From: JAIBBD01 sp041390685
Lineage (GTDB): Bacteria > Chloroflexota > Dehalococcoidia > UBA2979
Assembly: GCA_041390685.1 (NCBI GenBank)
Contig: JAWKPL010000001.1
Coordinates: 62,001 to 126,000, forward strand
Direction: 5' to 3'
Length of the DNA stretch: 64,000 nucleotides
The notes under the pieces are model-generated. The model saw nothing but the letters and a program-made list of their open reading frames with translations. It did no database searches and had not been told where the DNA came from. The position numbers were made by a program, and so were the translations under genes. Positions 31,197-39,530 of this stretch are shown here, piece by piece. Position 1 is the first letter of the stretch; every line of letters begins with the position of its first letter.

Positions 31197-32453
31197 ATGA
31201 CCATCGAGGCCATCAGCATATCGGGGCAGCGCGGGCGGCGCCGCAAGAACCGCCCGGTCGACCGCCCCCGGACGCCCATCGAGGTCGAACTGACCGGGTT
31301 CGCCGCCGGCGGGCGTGCCCTGGGCCGTGCCCCTGACGGCCGCGTCGCCTTCGTGGAATTCGCCGTCCCCGGCGAGCGCGTCATCGCCGAGATCACCCGC
31401 GAGGAACCGTCATTCGTCGAGGCCAGCACCGTCATGGTCCTCGAAGCCTCGCCCTCCCGCGTCGAACCGCGCTGCCAGTACTTCGGCCGCTGCGGCGGCT
31501 GCCAATTGCAACACATCGACTACGAGGCGCAACTCACGTTGAAGACAGACCTGGTCCGCGACCAGCTCCGCCGGATCGGCGGCTTCGACGATCCGCCGGT
31601 CCTCGACGCGATCGGGATGAGCGATCCCTGGGGCTACCGGAACCACATGCGGTTCACCGTCCGCCGCGACGGCCAGGTCGGCTTCATGCAGCGCGGCACG
31701 CATCGCTTCTTGCGCATCGACCACTGCGACATCGCGCACCCGAAAGTGAACGAAGTCCTGCGGCACGTCCAGGACCGGACGATGCAGACGGCGCAACTCA
31801 GCGTCCGCGTCGGTGAGCACACCGGAGACGTCCTCGTCCAGCCGAAGCTCCGCTGGCGTCCGTCCCGCGGCGCGCAGCTCGCCAGCGGCCAGCAGCACTA
31901 CACCGAGCAATTGCGCGACGTGACGTACCGTGTGTCCTCGCCGGCGTTCTTTCAGGTCAACACGCGGCAGGCCGAGGTGCTCGTCGACCTCGTCGTCAGC
32001 CGCGTCGCGGAAGCCCGGCCTCGTGTGGCGGTAGACGCCTACGCGGGCGTCGGTACATTCGCGGCGATGCTGGCTGACCACGTCGACCGCGTTGTGACCA
32101 TCGAGTGGTCGGCCGCCGCCGGCGATGATGGCGAAGCCAACCTCGCCCGCTTCCCGAACGTCACCCGCCTCGTCGGCAGCGTCGAGGATGTCCTCCCCGC
32201 ACTCGACCCCGGTCCTGACGTCGTTGTGGTCGACCCACCACGCATCGGTCTGCAACGCTCCGTGGTCGACACGATCCTGGCTTCGACGACGCGCCGTCTG
32301 GTGTACGTATCTTGCGATCCGTCCACACTCGCGCGCGATCTCCGACTGTTCGTCGATGGCGGCCTGGGCCTCGTCGAGGTGCAGCCGCTCGACATGTTCC
32401 CGCACACGCAGCACATCGAGTGCGTGACGGTGCTCGACCGCCACACCGACTGA
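31197..32453 (+). CDS. 23S rRNA (uracil-5-)-methyltransferase, RlmD/RumA-TrmA family
   Basis: 418 residues. The N-terminal TRAM domain (PIEVELTGFAAGGRALGRAPDGRVAFVEFAVPGERV) is followed by iron-sulphur cysteines in CQYFGRCGGCQLQH with a fourth in DHCDIAHP. The SAM-binding motif is VAVDAYAGVGTFA. The catalytic nucleophile is in LVYVSCDPSTLARDL, preceded by VVVDPPRIG. Together these define the RumA/TrmA class making m5U in rRNA or tRNA; the exact site cannot be set from sequence alone. It overlaps maf by the TGATG junction. No ribosome-binding site; leaderless promoter inferred. Confidence 0.93.
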   Translation: MTIEAISISGQRGRRRKNRPVDRPRTPIEVELTGFAAGGRALGRAPDGRVAFVEFAVPGERVIAEITREEPSFVEASTVMVLEASPSRVEPRCQYFGRCGGCQLQHIDYEAQLTLKTDLVRDQLRRIGGFDDPPVLDAIGMSDPWGYRNHMRFTVRRDGQVGFMQRGTHRFLRIDHCDIAHPKVNEVLRHVQDRTMQTAQLSVRVGEHTGDVLVQPKLRWRPSRGAQLASGQQHYTEQLRDVTYRVSSPAFFQVNTRQAEVLVDLVVSRVAEARPRVAVDAYAGVGTFAAMLADHVDRVVTIEWSAAAGDDGEANLARFPNVTRLVGSVEDVLPALDPGPDVVVVDPPRIGLQRSVVDTILASTTRRLVYVSCDPSTLARDLRLFVDGGLGLVEVQPLDMFPHTQHIECVTVLDRHTD

Positions 32454-33061
32454 TGCGGCTCATCCTTGCATCTGGTTCCGCGCGCCGTCCAGAGCTTCTC
32501 GCCTCCCTGGGCGTTCCCTTCGAGGTCCAGCCCGCAGGCGTCGACGAGTCGTCCGGCGAGCGCGACCCCGAGCGACTTGCCCGCGAGCTCGCGCTGCGGA
32601 AGGCATCGGCGGTCCAAGCGCTGGAGCCGCAGGCTGTGGTCATCGGCGCGGACACGCTCGTTTCCTTCGGGGGCCGCTTGTTCGGGAAACCCGCCGATGC
32701 CGCCCAGGCCACCGAGACCCTCCGCGCGCTGAGAGGCCAGACGCATCAGGTCGTCAGCGGCGTGGCCGTGGTCGGCCCGGAGAAGCGGGCAGTGGCTGCA
32801 GTCGTCACCCACGTAACGATGCGTCCATACACCGACGATGACATCGATCGCTACGTCGCGACAGGCTCGCCCCTCGACAAGTCCGGCGCGTATGCGATCC
32901 AGGATCCTGGCTTCGCGCCCGTCGCCTCGTACGACGGCTGCATGTGCTCAGTGATCGGGTTGCCGCTCTTCACCACGCGCCGGCTACTGCGGGAGGCTAC
33001 TGGCATCGAGACAGAGCGCCCTGCGTACGACCGCTGCCGCGTCTGCCCCCTGCGGGGGTGA
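32453..33061 (+). CDS. maf: Maf-family nucleoside triphosphate pyrophosphatase
   Basis: 202 residues. The N-terminus MRLILASGSARRPELLASLGVPF is the defining Maf motif; later IGADTLVSFGGRLFGKP and KSGAYAIQDPGFAPV (catalytic Asp and Lys positions) are present. Maf proteins hydrolyse modified or canonical NTPs to NMP and PPi, limiting incorporation of damaged nucleotides. The C-terminus has an extra CRVCPL tail. Translationally coupled to the methyltransferase through TGATG. Confidence 0.94.
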   Translation: MRLILASGSARRPELLASLGVPFEVQPAGVDESSGERDPERLARELALRKASAVQALEPQAVVIGADTLVSFGGRLFGKPADAAQATETLRALRGQTHQVVSGVAVVGPEKRAVAAVVTHVTMRPYTDDDIDRYVATGSPLDKSGAYAIQDPGFAPVASYDGCMCSVIGLPLFTTRRLLREATGIETERPAYDRCRVCPLRG

Positions 33062-33067
33062 TCGGGC

Positions 33068-33631
33068 TCAGCCGCGCACGACGAGCAACTCCCCGACGAA
33101 CGTCGAGAGACGCATGCGGAGGCGCTTCGGCTGCTGCTCGTACTCGTCGCTACGGACGTGGATATCACGCACGAACCCCTCCTCGCGCCGCCCGAGCACC
33201 TCAACCGAGCCCACCATCGTCTGCGCGGTCACGTCGACGGCCACGTCGGCCGGCACCCGGACGTGAATCGCCCCCAGCCAGCAGAGCAGCGTGAGTTCGG
33301 TCTCGCCCTCAGGCAGGTCGGCCCTCCCGAGATCGAGCGAGATGTCGCCGAGCACCGTCGAGATGACGGCGTCATCGACCGTCCAGCCGGACAGGTCCGA
33401 TCGCACGTGCCCGATCGCTCGGCGCAGGCGGCGCGTGAAGCGACGCACACGCCACGCTGCGATAAACGCCAGCGCGCCGGCCCAGACGAACGCGAGGCCG
33501 ACCGCAACGCCGACCGAGCCCGCGACACCATACGAGCGGATCCCCAGGCTATCGAGCAGGAAGAGCGAACCGAGCGCCACGAGATACGCGGCGACCGACA
33601 GAGGGAGAACGTCCTTTGCGCGCCAGCTCAT
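33068..33631 (-). CDS. LiaF-like membrane protein (C-terminal LiaF/DUF2154-type domain)
   Basis: 187 residues from an ATG 14 bases after the stop of the neighbouring small gene; earlier TTG/ATG starts are less likely because they overlap it. Two or three helices (~10-60) precede a cytosolic beta-helix domain: SGWTVDDAVISTVLGDISLDLGRADLPEGETELTLLCWLGAIHVRVPADVAVDVTAQTMVGSVEVLGR. This is the LiaF C-terminal pattern of repeated G-D-(I/V)-x-(L/V) strands. LiaF proteins inhibit cell-envelope stress two-component systems; no kinase is adjacent here. Confidence 0.8.
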   Translation of the reverse strand: MSWRAKDVLPLSVAAYLVALGSLFLLDSLGIRSYGVAGSVGVAVGLAFVWAGALAFIAAWRVRRFTRRLRRAIGHVRSDLSGWTVDDAVISTVLGDISLDLGRADLPEGETELTLLCWLGAIHVRVPADVAVDVTAQTMVGSVEVLGRREEGFVRDIHVRSDEYEQQPKRLRMRLSTFVGELLVVRG

Positions 33632-33644
33632 CCAGTCGGAGCCG

Positions 33645-33836
33645 TCATCGCCGGCGGTAGTAACGCCGCATACGCTCATACACGATGACGAGTCCAACGG
33701 CGATCAGGATCAATGGCCACAGCTCATTGATCCCCACATCGATCACATCGAGCGACTCCAGGAGGAAGATCACTCCGATGACCACTAGGACGACGCCGAT
33801 CGCCAAAGAACCCCCCGTAGCCACGGACACTGCCAC
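33645..33836 (-). CDS. Small two-helix LiaI/LiaF-N-like membrane protein
   Basis: About 61-63 residues from a GTG at 33830 or 33836; the frame continues upstream to 34034 but that part is unlike a membrane protein and overlaps the divergent promoter. The sequence GVVLVVIGVIFLLESLDVIDVGINELWPLILIAVGLVIVYERMRR is the classic LiaF N-terminal/LiaI transmembrane hairpin (L-x-x-x-G-x-x-x-L-x-x-x-x-W-P-L-x-L-I). It precedes the LiaF-like gene by 13 bp and so completes the family architecture as two genes. TACAAT sits about five bases before the GTG at 33836 on this strand, again a leaderless arrangement. Confidence 0.6.
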   Translation of the reverse strand: MAVSVATGGSLAIGVVLVVIGVIFLLESLDVIDVGINELWPLILIAVGLVIVYERMRRYYRRR

Positions 33837-34002
33837 GATTGATTGTACGTTTACAGGGCCGTGTGTACCTTGGACGAGTCCGTCGATCCGGCTCGGCGTA
33901 CGTGGAACCCCTCCCGCCCAGCGCTCGGCCTCCCGGCGCCCCCGCGCTCCCTCATCTTCCGACTTGCCGCTCAACCAGTCGTATGCACGGAACGGGGACT
34001 CG

Positions 34003-34734
34003 ATGACCAACAACGCCGCCTCAGCGATCAGCAATCAGATCATCCAGGTCTCGGATCTCGTCAAGAACTACGATTCCGGCGCGGTCCAGGTGCAGGCCCT
34101 GCGAGGGGTCTCGCTTGCCGTGCGCCGTGGGGAGATGGTCGCCGTGATGGGACCCTCTGGCTGCGGCAAGACCACCTTGCTCAACTGTCTCTCCGGCATC
34201 GACGACGTCACCAGCGGCCAGGTGCTGATCGAAGGGACGGACATCAGCACGCTCGATGACAACACCAAGACGTCATACCGGGCCCGGCGCATGGGCTTCA
34301 TCTTCCAGTTCTACAACCTCTTGCCCGTGCTCACGGCAGTGGAGAACGTCGAGTTGCCGCTCCTGGTGTCGGGCACCTCGCCGAAAGAGTCCCGCGATCG
34401 AGCCATCGAGGCGCTGCGTCGCGTCGGCCTCGAGGGCTGGGCTCAACACAAGCCGGGCCAGCTTTCAGGCGGCCAGCGTCAACGGGTGACCATTGCGCGG
34501 GCGCTCGTCAACCAGCCGGCCATCGTATGGGCAGACGAGCCGACCGGCGACCTCGACTCGGCGACGGCCGGCGACATCATGAGCCTGATGCAACAGCTCA
34601 ACCGCGAGCAGTCCCTCACGTTCGTCATCGTGACGCACGACGCCAGTATCGCCGCGCGATGCCACCGCATCATCCACATGCAGGACGGGCGCATCGAGCG
34701 CGAGGTCGTCAACGAGGGGGCCACTGTTGGATAA
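34003..34734 (+). CDS. ABC transporter ATP-binding protein (LolD/MacB type)
   Basis: 243 residues from the ATG giving MTNNAASAIS; the frame is open upstream without support. Walker A GPSGCGKTT, Q-loop FIFQFYNLLPVLTAVENVELPLL (signature of LolD/MacB ATPases), C-motif LSGGQRQRV, Walker B IVWADEPTGDLDS and H-loop VIVTHD are all intact. It overlaps the permease gene by eight bases. With that permease it forms a MacB-like mechanotransmission or lipoprotein-type exporter. Confidence 0.94.
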   Translation: MTNNAASAISNQIIQVSDLVKNYDSGAVQVQALRGVSLAVRRGEMVAVMGPSGCGKTTLLNCLSGIDDVTSGQVLIEGTDISTLDDNTKTSYRARRMGFIFQFYNLLPVLTAVENVELPLLVSGTSPKESRDRAIEALRRVGLEGWAQHKPGQLSGGQRQRVTIARALVNQPAIVWADEPTGDLDSATAGDIMSLMQQLNREQSLTFVIVTHDASIAARCHRIIHMQDGRIEREVVNEGATVG

Positions 34735-37700
34735 GCTCTTCGGCATCCCCCTCAACAGCATCATGGTGGCGCTGCTGATCCTGCTGGCAGTCGCGTTCGC
34801 TGTCATCATCTGGATCGCGCTCCGGCGGCCGCTGCTCGTTCGGATGGGACTCCGTAACGCCATCCGGCGCCCTGCGCAGACAGCGCTCATCGTCGTCGGC
34901 GTGATGCTGTCGACCCTGATCATCAGCGCCGCGTTCTCGACCGGTGACACCGTCGGCTACTCCGTGACCAACGTCATCTACAACTCGTTGCGAGGCGTGG
35001 ACTACCTTGTCGGATTCGATGCCGAGAACAACGGCGTGGAGCGCGATCAGGCGTACCTCACGACCGACTTCCTCCGGTCGGTCGAGGACGAGTTCGCCGA
35101 CGATCCCGACATCGACGGCATCACCCCGGTGCTGATCGAGCAGTTGCCCATCCTGAACGAAGCGCAGCGTCTGTCCCAGCCACAGGGCGCCTTCATCGGC
35201 ATCGACCCGGAGTCAGTTGAGCCGTTCCGGGCGCTCCGCGACCTGAACGACCGTGAAATCGGCGCAGCCGACCTCACAGGAAACCGCACGTATATCAGCG
35301 AGCGCCTGGCCCAGCAAGTCGACGCCACGACCGGCGACACGCTCACCGTCTTCGTCGAGAATCGACCAACGACGTTCGAGGTCATCGGTGTGGTTCGCGA
35401 CACTTCGCTCACTTCGCGGAGCGCGCTCGAAGGCGACGCCACCACCGAGCCACCGGGCGGCATGATCGTGAACCTCGAGGTCGCGCAGGACATCCTCGAT
35501 CGTGCCGGCCGTATCTCCTTTATCGGCATCTCCACGAGCGGGGGCGTCCGAGACGCGCTGGCACTCGAGGATGACCGGGTGGAGCAGAAGCTCGATGACT
35601 TCATCGACGCGAACCCGGAGAGCCGCGCGACCGTCTTCGCGGCGAAGGATCAGCTCGTTGGCATCGCGGAGCTGATCGGCTCAGTGTTCGTGACGCTCTT
35701 CATCGTGTTCGGGCTGTTCTCGATCGCCGCGGGAATCATGCTCATCTTCCTGATCTTCATCATGCTGGCCGCCGAGCGCCGTTCGGAGATGGGGATGGCG
35801 CGGGCCGTCGGCATGAGTCGGCTCAACCTCACCGAGAGCTTCCTTGCCGAGGGGATGGCGTACAACATCGGTTCGGCAGCCGTGGGCGCCGTCCTCGGCG
35901 TTGGCGTGGCCGCGCTGCTCGTCCTCATCCTGGGGCGGGTATTCAGCGAGACCGGTCTCAACATCACGTTCCACTTCAATCCCCGCGCGTTCGTGATCGC
36001 CTATAGCCTGGGCGTCGTCCTGACGTTCATCACCGTGACGTTCTCGGCCTACCGCGCCGCGAACCTCAACATTGTGCGTGCGATTCGCGATATCGATGAG
36101 CCTCAGATGCTCGGTGGCAACAGCCGCTCGATCGGAAGCCTGTCGAAGTCGGCGGTCGGCGTGCTGTGGTACGTCGCCTGGCTCACGCTGCTCGCCGTCC
36201 TCGGGTTCGGCGCCACCGTCCTCTTCTTCCTCGGCCTGAGCACGTACGGGATCGGCTTCTTGATTGCCGGGCTGTTGATCGCGCTCTTCTGGGTAGGCGC
36301 ACGGTCCGTCAACCGGAGCGGACGCGGACGCTCGCTCGTCGGCTGGGCAGTGCTGGTGCTGTGGTGGGTGGTCTTCACCCCCGCGGGTCTGCTGGCGCCG
36401 CTCACCTGGCTGCTGCTGAAGACGCGCGCGTGGGCGGCGCGTCACCGACACGCGGGTGGATGGGCGCTATGGATGCTCATCGTCGGTGTGACGCTCACGT
36501 ACTTCGGCGGCTGGGTCTGGCATCAGCAGTTCGCCTATACGGGCGGTACGACGCTCGCGGTGCTCGCCGTCGCGATGCTGGCAGTGTATTTCGGCATCCC
36601 GGCGCGTCCAGCGTTCACCGTCGCGAGCATCGCCCTCGTGTGGTACTGGCTGCTACCGCTGCCGTTCTCCCTCTTCACGGACGAACCGCTGGAAAACTTC
36701 GGGCCCCTCGAGGGACTCACGAAGATCCTCGGGCTTCCACAGCCTCGCTCGACCGGCAACATCGAGATGTTCTTCGTGTCCGGCATCTGCATCACTGCAT
36801 CGGCGACGCTGCTCGTGATCTTCAATGCCGCAGCCCTCCTGGGACTCGTGTCGGCATTCGGGCGGCTGCTGGGCGGTATTGCACCGGCTCTGAAGACGGC
36901 GATCGCCTATCCGCTCGCCTCGAAGTTCCGGACGGGCATCACCCTCGCGATGTTCGGACTCGTCGTCTTCAGTCTCGTGGTGATGGCGACGCTCAACTCC
37001 AACTTCACTCAGTTGTTTGCCGGCGAGGAGGCGACCGCCGGCTTCGACGTCGTAGTCGACGCGAACCCGTCGAACCGTATCCCGGACCTGCGAGCCGCGC
37101 TGAACGACGCCGGCTACGACGGCCCACCGCTCGCTGCCGTCGGTACCCAGGTGCTCGCCTCGTCGTTCGGCACGGTCGTCCAGCATGACGCCAACCCGAA
37201 GGAGGACATTCAACCGATTCGGGTCGTCGGAGACGACGAGGAGTTCCTCAGAGTCGCGAACCTGCCCATGAAGTACCGCGCCGCAGGCTACGAGACCGAT
37301 CAGGCCGTGATCGAGGCACTCCTCACCGACCCCAGCGTAGCCATCGTCGATGACTCACTCATCGCGGGCGTGAACGAGTTCGGTGGGCCAGCGGCCGCCG
37401 ACCAGTTCTCCCTCCGCCGCGCCATCGCGGCCGACGGCTTCGAGCCGGTGGCCGTCACCGTCCAGAATCCGCGCGGGGGCGAGGATCTGCACCTCAAGGT
37501 GATCGGATCCCTCGAACCTCAGGTCACGGGCATTCTCGGGCAGCTCGTCGGGCTGCACACGAACCGGCAGAACATCGACCGGCTCTTCGGAGGCGGCGAT
37601 GTGGAGACCTTCTTCATTCAACTCGACGGCGCACCCTCCAAGGCCCGGACGCTGGAGGCGGCGAACGCGATCGAGTCGACGCTCCTCGAACGTGGCGTCC

Positions 37701-38155
37701 AGGCGAGTTCCATCCAAGAGCGTATCGACGATGCGGCGGCGCGGTCGACGGCCTTCCAGTATCTGTTCGAGGGATTCATGGGGCTGGGTCTGATCGTCGG
37801 AATCGCGGCTCTCGGCGTGATCGGCTTCCGGACGGTGGTCGAGCGGCGGCAGCAGATCGGCATGCTCCGCGCGATCGGGTACTCGAGACGGCTGATCGCC
37901 CTCTCGTTCTTCTTCGAGTCCTCGTTCATCGCCCTGGCCGGAGTAGCTATGGGACTCATCCTCGGGACGGCGCTCTCATACAACCTGCTGACCAGTCCAA
38001 CGTTCACTGACGGCGCGGCGATCGACTTCCAGGTGCCGTGGATACGCATCCTGGTCATCTGTGGAATCGCGTACGGCGCGAGCGCACTGATGACTCTCAT
38101 CCCGGCCCGGGCAGCATCCCGTGTGGCGGTTGCGGAGGCCCTCCGCTACGAATAA
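34727..38155 (+). CDS. Giant FtsX/MacB-type ABC permease
   Basis: 1142 residues from a TTG overlapping the ATPase gene. Helix 1 (~10-30) and another near residue ~45-65 are followed by a large extracytoplasmic domain (~70-310). A first FtsX core (~312-460) contains ERRSEMGMARAVGMSRLNL. A long membrane block (~480-760) with about eight helices has no counterpart in ordinary MacB. A second extracytoplasmic part (~770-1000) and a second FtsX core follow (VVERRQQIGMLRAIGYSRRLI, ending ARAASRVAVAEALRYE). It thus contains two FtsX repeats in one chain, like the DevC/LolC-E fused permeases. The substrate is unknown. Confidence 0.88.
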   Translation: MDKLFGIPLNSIMVALLILLAVAFAVIIWIALRRPLLVRMGLRNAIRRPAQTALIVVGVMLSTLIISAAFSTGDTVGYSVTNVIYNSLRGVDYLVGFDAENNGVERDQAYLTTDFLRSVEDEFADDPDIDGITPVLIEQLPILNEAQRLSQPQGAFIGIDPESVEPFRALRDLNDREIGAADLTGNRTYISERLAQQVDATTGDTLTVFVENRPTTFEVIGVVRDTSLTSRSALEGDATTEPPGGMIVNLEVAQDILDRAGRISFIGISTSGGVRDALALEDDRVEQKLDDFIDANPESRATVFAAKDQLVGIAELIGSVFVTLFIVFGLFSIAAGIMLIFLIFIMLAAERRSEMGMARAVGMSRLNLTESFLAEGMAYNIGSAAVGAVLGVGVAALLVLILGRVFSETGLNITFHFNPRAFVIAYSLGVVLTFITVTFSAYRAANLNIVRAIRDIDEPQMLGGNSRSIGSLSKSAVGVLWYVAWLTLLAVLGFGATVLFFLGLSTYGIGFLIAGLLIALFWVGARSVNRSGRGRSLVGWAVLVLWWVVFTPAGLLAPLTWLLLKTRAWAARHRHAGGWALWMLIVGVTLTYFGGWVWHQQFAYTGGTTLAVLAVAMLAVYFGIPARPAFTVASIALVWYWLLPLPFSLFTDEPLENFGPLEGLTKILGLPQPRSTGNIEMFFVSGICITASATLLVIFNAAALLGLVSAFGRLLGGIAPALKTAIAYPLASKFRTGITLAMFGLVVFSLVVMATLNSNFTQLFAGEEATAGFDVVVDANPSNRIPDLRAALNDAGYDGPPLAAVGTQVLASSFGTVVQHDANPKEDIQPIRVVGDDEEFLRVANLPMKYRAAGYETDQAVIEALLTDPSVAIVDDSLIAGVNEFGGPAAADQFSLRRAIAADGFEPVAVTVQNPRGGEDLHLKVIGSLEPQVTGILGQLVGLHTNRQNIDRLFGGGDVETFFIQLDGAPSKARTLEAANAIESTLLERGVQASSIQERIDDAAARSTAFQYLFEGFMGLGLIVGIAALGVIGFRTVVERRQQIGMLRAIGYSRRLIALSFFFESSFIALAGVAMGLILGTALSYNLLTSPTFTDGAAIDFQVPWIRILVICGIAYGASALMTLIPARAASRVAVAEALRYE

Positions 38156-38221
38156 TACAAAAAGGTATGTACGCCTTAGCGAAAACGCGCTACCCTACCG
38201 GTCGCTGGAAGAGGAGCACTT

Positions 38222-38572
38222 ATGTCGAACACCCTCATGCGTGGGGCAGCTACGGCGGTCCTGATCGTGGCGCTGGCCGTCGCGCAGACTTCGGTCGTGT
38301 CAGCACAGGCGCCCGGCGAGATCGGCGGCAATCTACCCCAGAACGGCGGCTACGCGATCGTCGTCTGGGGCGGCGGCACACCCGATGCGCTCGTCCAGGC
38401 CGCAACGGACAAGGGCTGCTCCCCCGCGTCGATCTGGATCACGGCGCAGGGCCAGTTCGTCCCGTACGTGGTCGGTGCTCCCGACTTCGTGAACGAGGGG
38501 TTCATTGAGCGATTCGACGGTGGATCCCTGCCAGGAGGCACGCCCGTGATCATCGTCTGCCAGACCCTGTAA
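38222..38572 (+). CDS. Secreted small protein with VVWGGG domain
   Basis: 116 residues preceded by AAGAGGAG. A signal peptide (~1-29, ending VVSAQA) leaves an ~85-residue mature domain: GGYAIVVWGGGTPDALVQAATDKGCSPASIWITAQGQFVPYVVGAPDFVNEGFIERF. The same domain forms the N-terminal part of the CAP protein that follows. Two Cys (one at GCSP, one near the C-terminus in VIIVCQT) are conserved in both copies and probably form a disulphide. I do not recognise a named family. Confidence 0.75.
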   Translation: MSNTLMRGAATAVLIVALAVAQTSVVSAQAPGEIGGNLPQNGGYAIVVWGGGTPDALVQAATDKGCSPASIWITAQGQFVPYVVGAPDFVNEGFIERFDGGSLPGGTPVIIVCQTL

Positions 38573-38639
38573 GCCTCTAGACGGGGTTCGGCCAAGGCGT
38601 CAAGATAGGACGCCACTACTACTGGAACACGGTGAGCTC

Positions 38640-39461
38640 ATGCGCCTCGAGCCCACACACCCGCTGGTCGGGTTCTTGATCGTATCCGCGATAGCGGTCG
38701 TGCTGCTCGCAACCCCGCCGCCGGCGGTCGCGGCGGCCGGGGATCTCGTCGGAGACATCCCCGTTCACGGTGCTGGTCTGGTGGTCTGGGGCGGCGGGAC
38801 GACCTCGGACCTGAGTCACGCAGCGGAAGGGCGTGGGTGCCACGCCGACATTCTGTGGATTACTGACAGTGGCCGCCTTGCGGTGTACGTCTACGGTGCA
38901 CCAGACGTGGTAAACGCCGCGTTTGCCGAACTCTTTCCAGGGGGCATGATCGCCTCTTCGACGGCACTTGTGTTGATGTGCAGCCCGCCTGTCGCGTCAG
39001 CGCCGGCGTCCTCCTCGCCCGCCCAGCCGTCGTCCTTCGATGAGCAGTTCGCTGCGGTCGTGTTCGAGGGCGTAAACCAGGCGCGTGCGACGGACGGCCA
39101 CTCAGTGTTGAACCTCGATACGCGATTACGCAGCGCGGCTGAATCCTACGCTCGGCTGCTGCTTGATCGGGGTGAGCTCAGCCACAGCCTCGACGGTCAG
39201 CCATGGGAGCGAGCACAGCGGGTGGGGTACCCCAGCCAGTATGTGGGCGAAGTCCTCGTCTCCCGGAGCACCTCACTCGAGTTGAGTATCGGTAGCGATG
39301 GACCGGAATTGGTCACCGCGTGGATGGAGAGCCCTCCGCACCGCGCGATCATCCTCGGGAGGGACTACGCGTTCACGGGCCTCGGTGTGGGGTGTGCAAC
39401 GGGCGTCGACCCCAGCGGGCTCAATGCCGTCGTCTGCGTCGCGCTGCTGGGCGCGCCGTAA
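38640..39461 (+). CDS. Secreted VVWGGG domain + CAP/SCP domain protein
   Basis: 273 residues. A signal peptide (~1-31) precedes the N-terminal domain GAGLVVWGGGTTSDLSHAAEGRGCHADILWITDSGRLAVYVYGAPDVVNAAFAELF (~37-115), homologous to the gene just upstream. A Ser/Pro linker follows, then a CAP (cysteine-rich secretory/antigen 5/PR1) domain ~135-273: VNQARATDGHSVLNLDTRLRSAAESYARLL, GELSHSLDG, VTAWMESPPHRAIIL and YAFTGLGVGCATG. The His in LSHS and in PPHR and the Glu in GEVL fit the CAP cavity residues. The function of bacterial CAP proteins is generally unknown. Confidence 0.8.
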   Translation: MRLEPTHPLVGFLIVSAIAVVLLATPPPAVAAAGDLVGDIPVHGAGLVVWGGGTTSDLSHAAEGRGCHADILWITDSGRLAVYVYGAPDVVNAAFAELFPGGMIASSTALVLMCSPPVASAPASSSPAQPSSFDEQFAAVVFEGVNQARATDGHSVLNLDTRLRSAAESYARLLLDRGELSHSLDGQPWERAQRVGYPSQYVGEVLVSRSTSLELSIGSDGPELVTAWMESPPHRAIILGRDYAFTGLGVGCATGVDPSGLNAVVCVALLGAP

Positions 39462-39530
39462 CGCACCCAGCGTCCTTCGTCGTTCGTCGTTCGCGCGCTC
39501 GTTCGACGGAACCGGCGCTGTCGATATCCG

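Noticed and set aside
33845..34034. N-terminal extension of the small LiaI-like gene
   Set aside because: This part is charged and unlike the membrane hairpin, and would overlap the upstream region of the divergent ABC gene.
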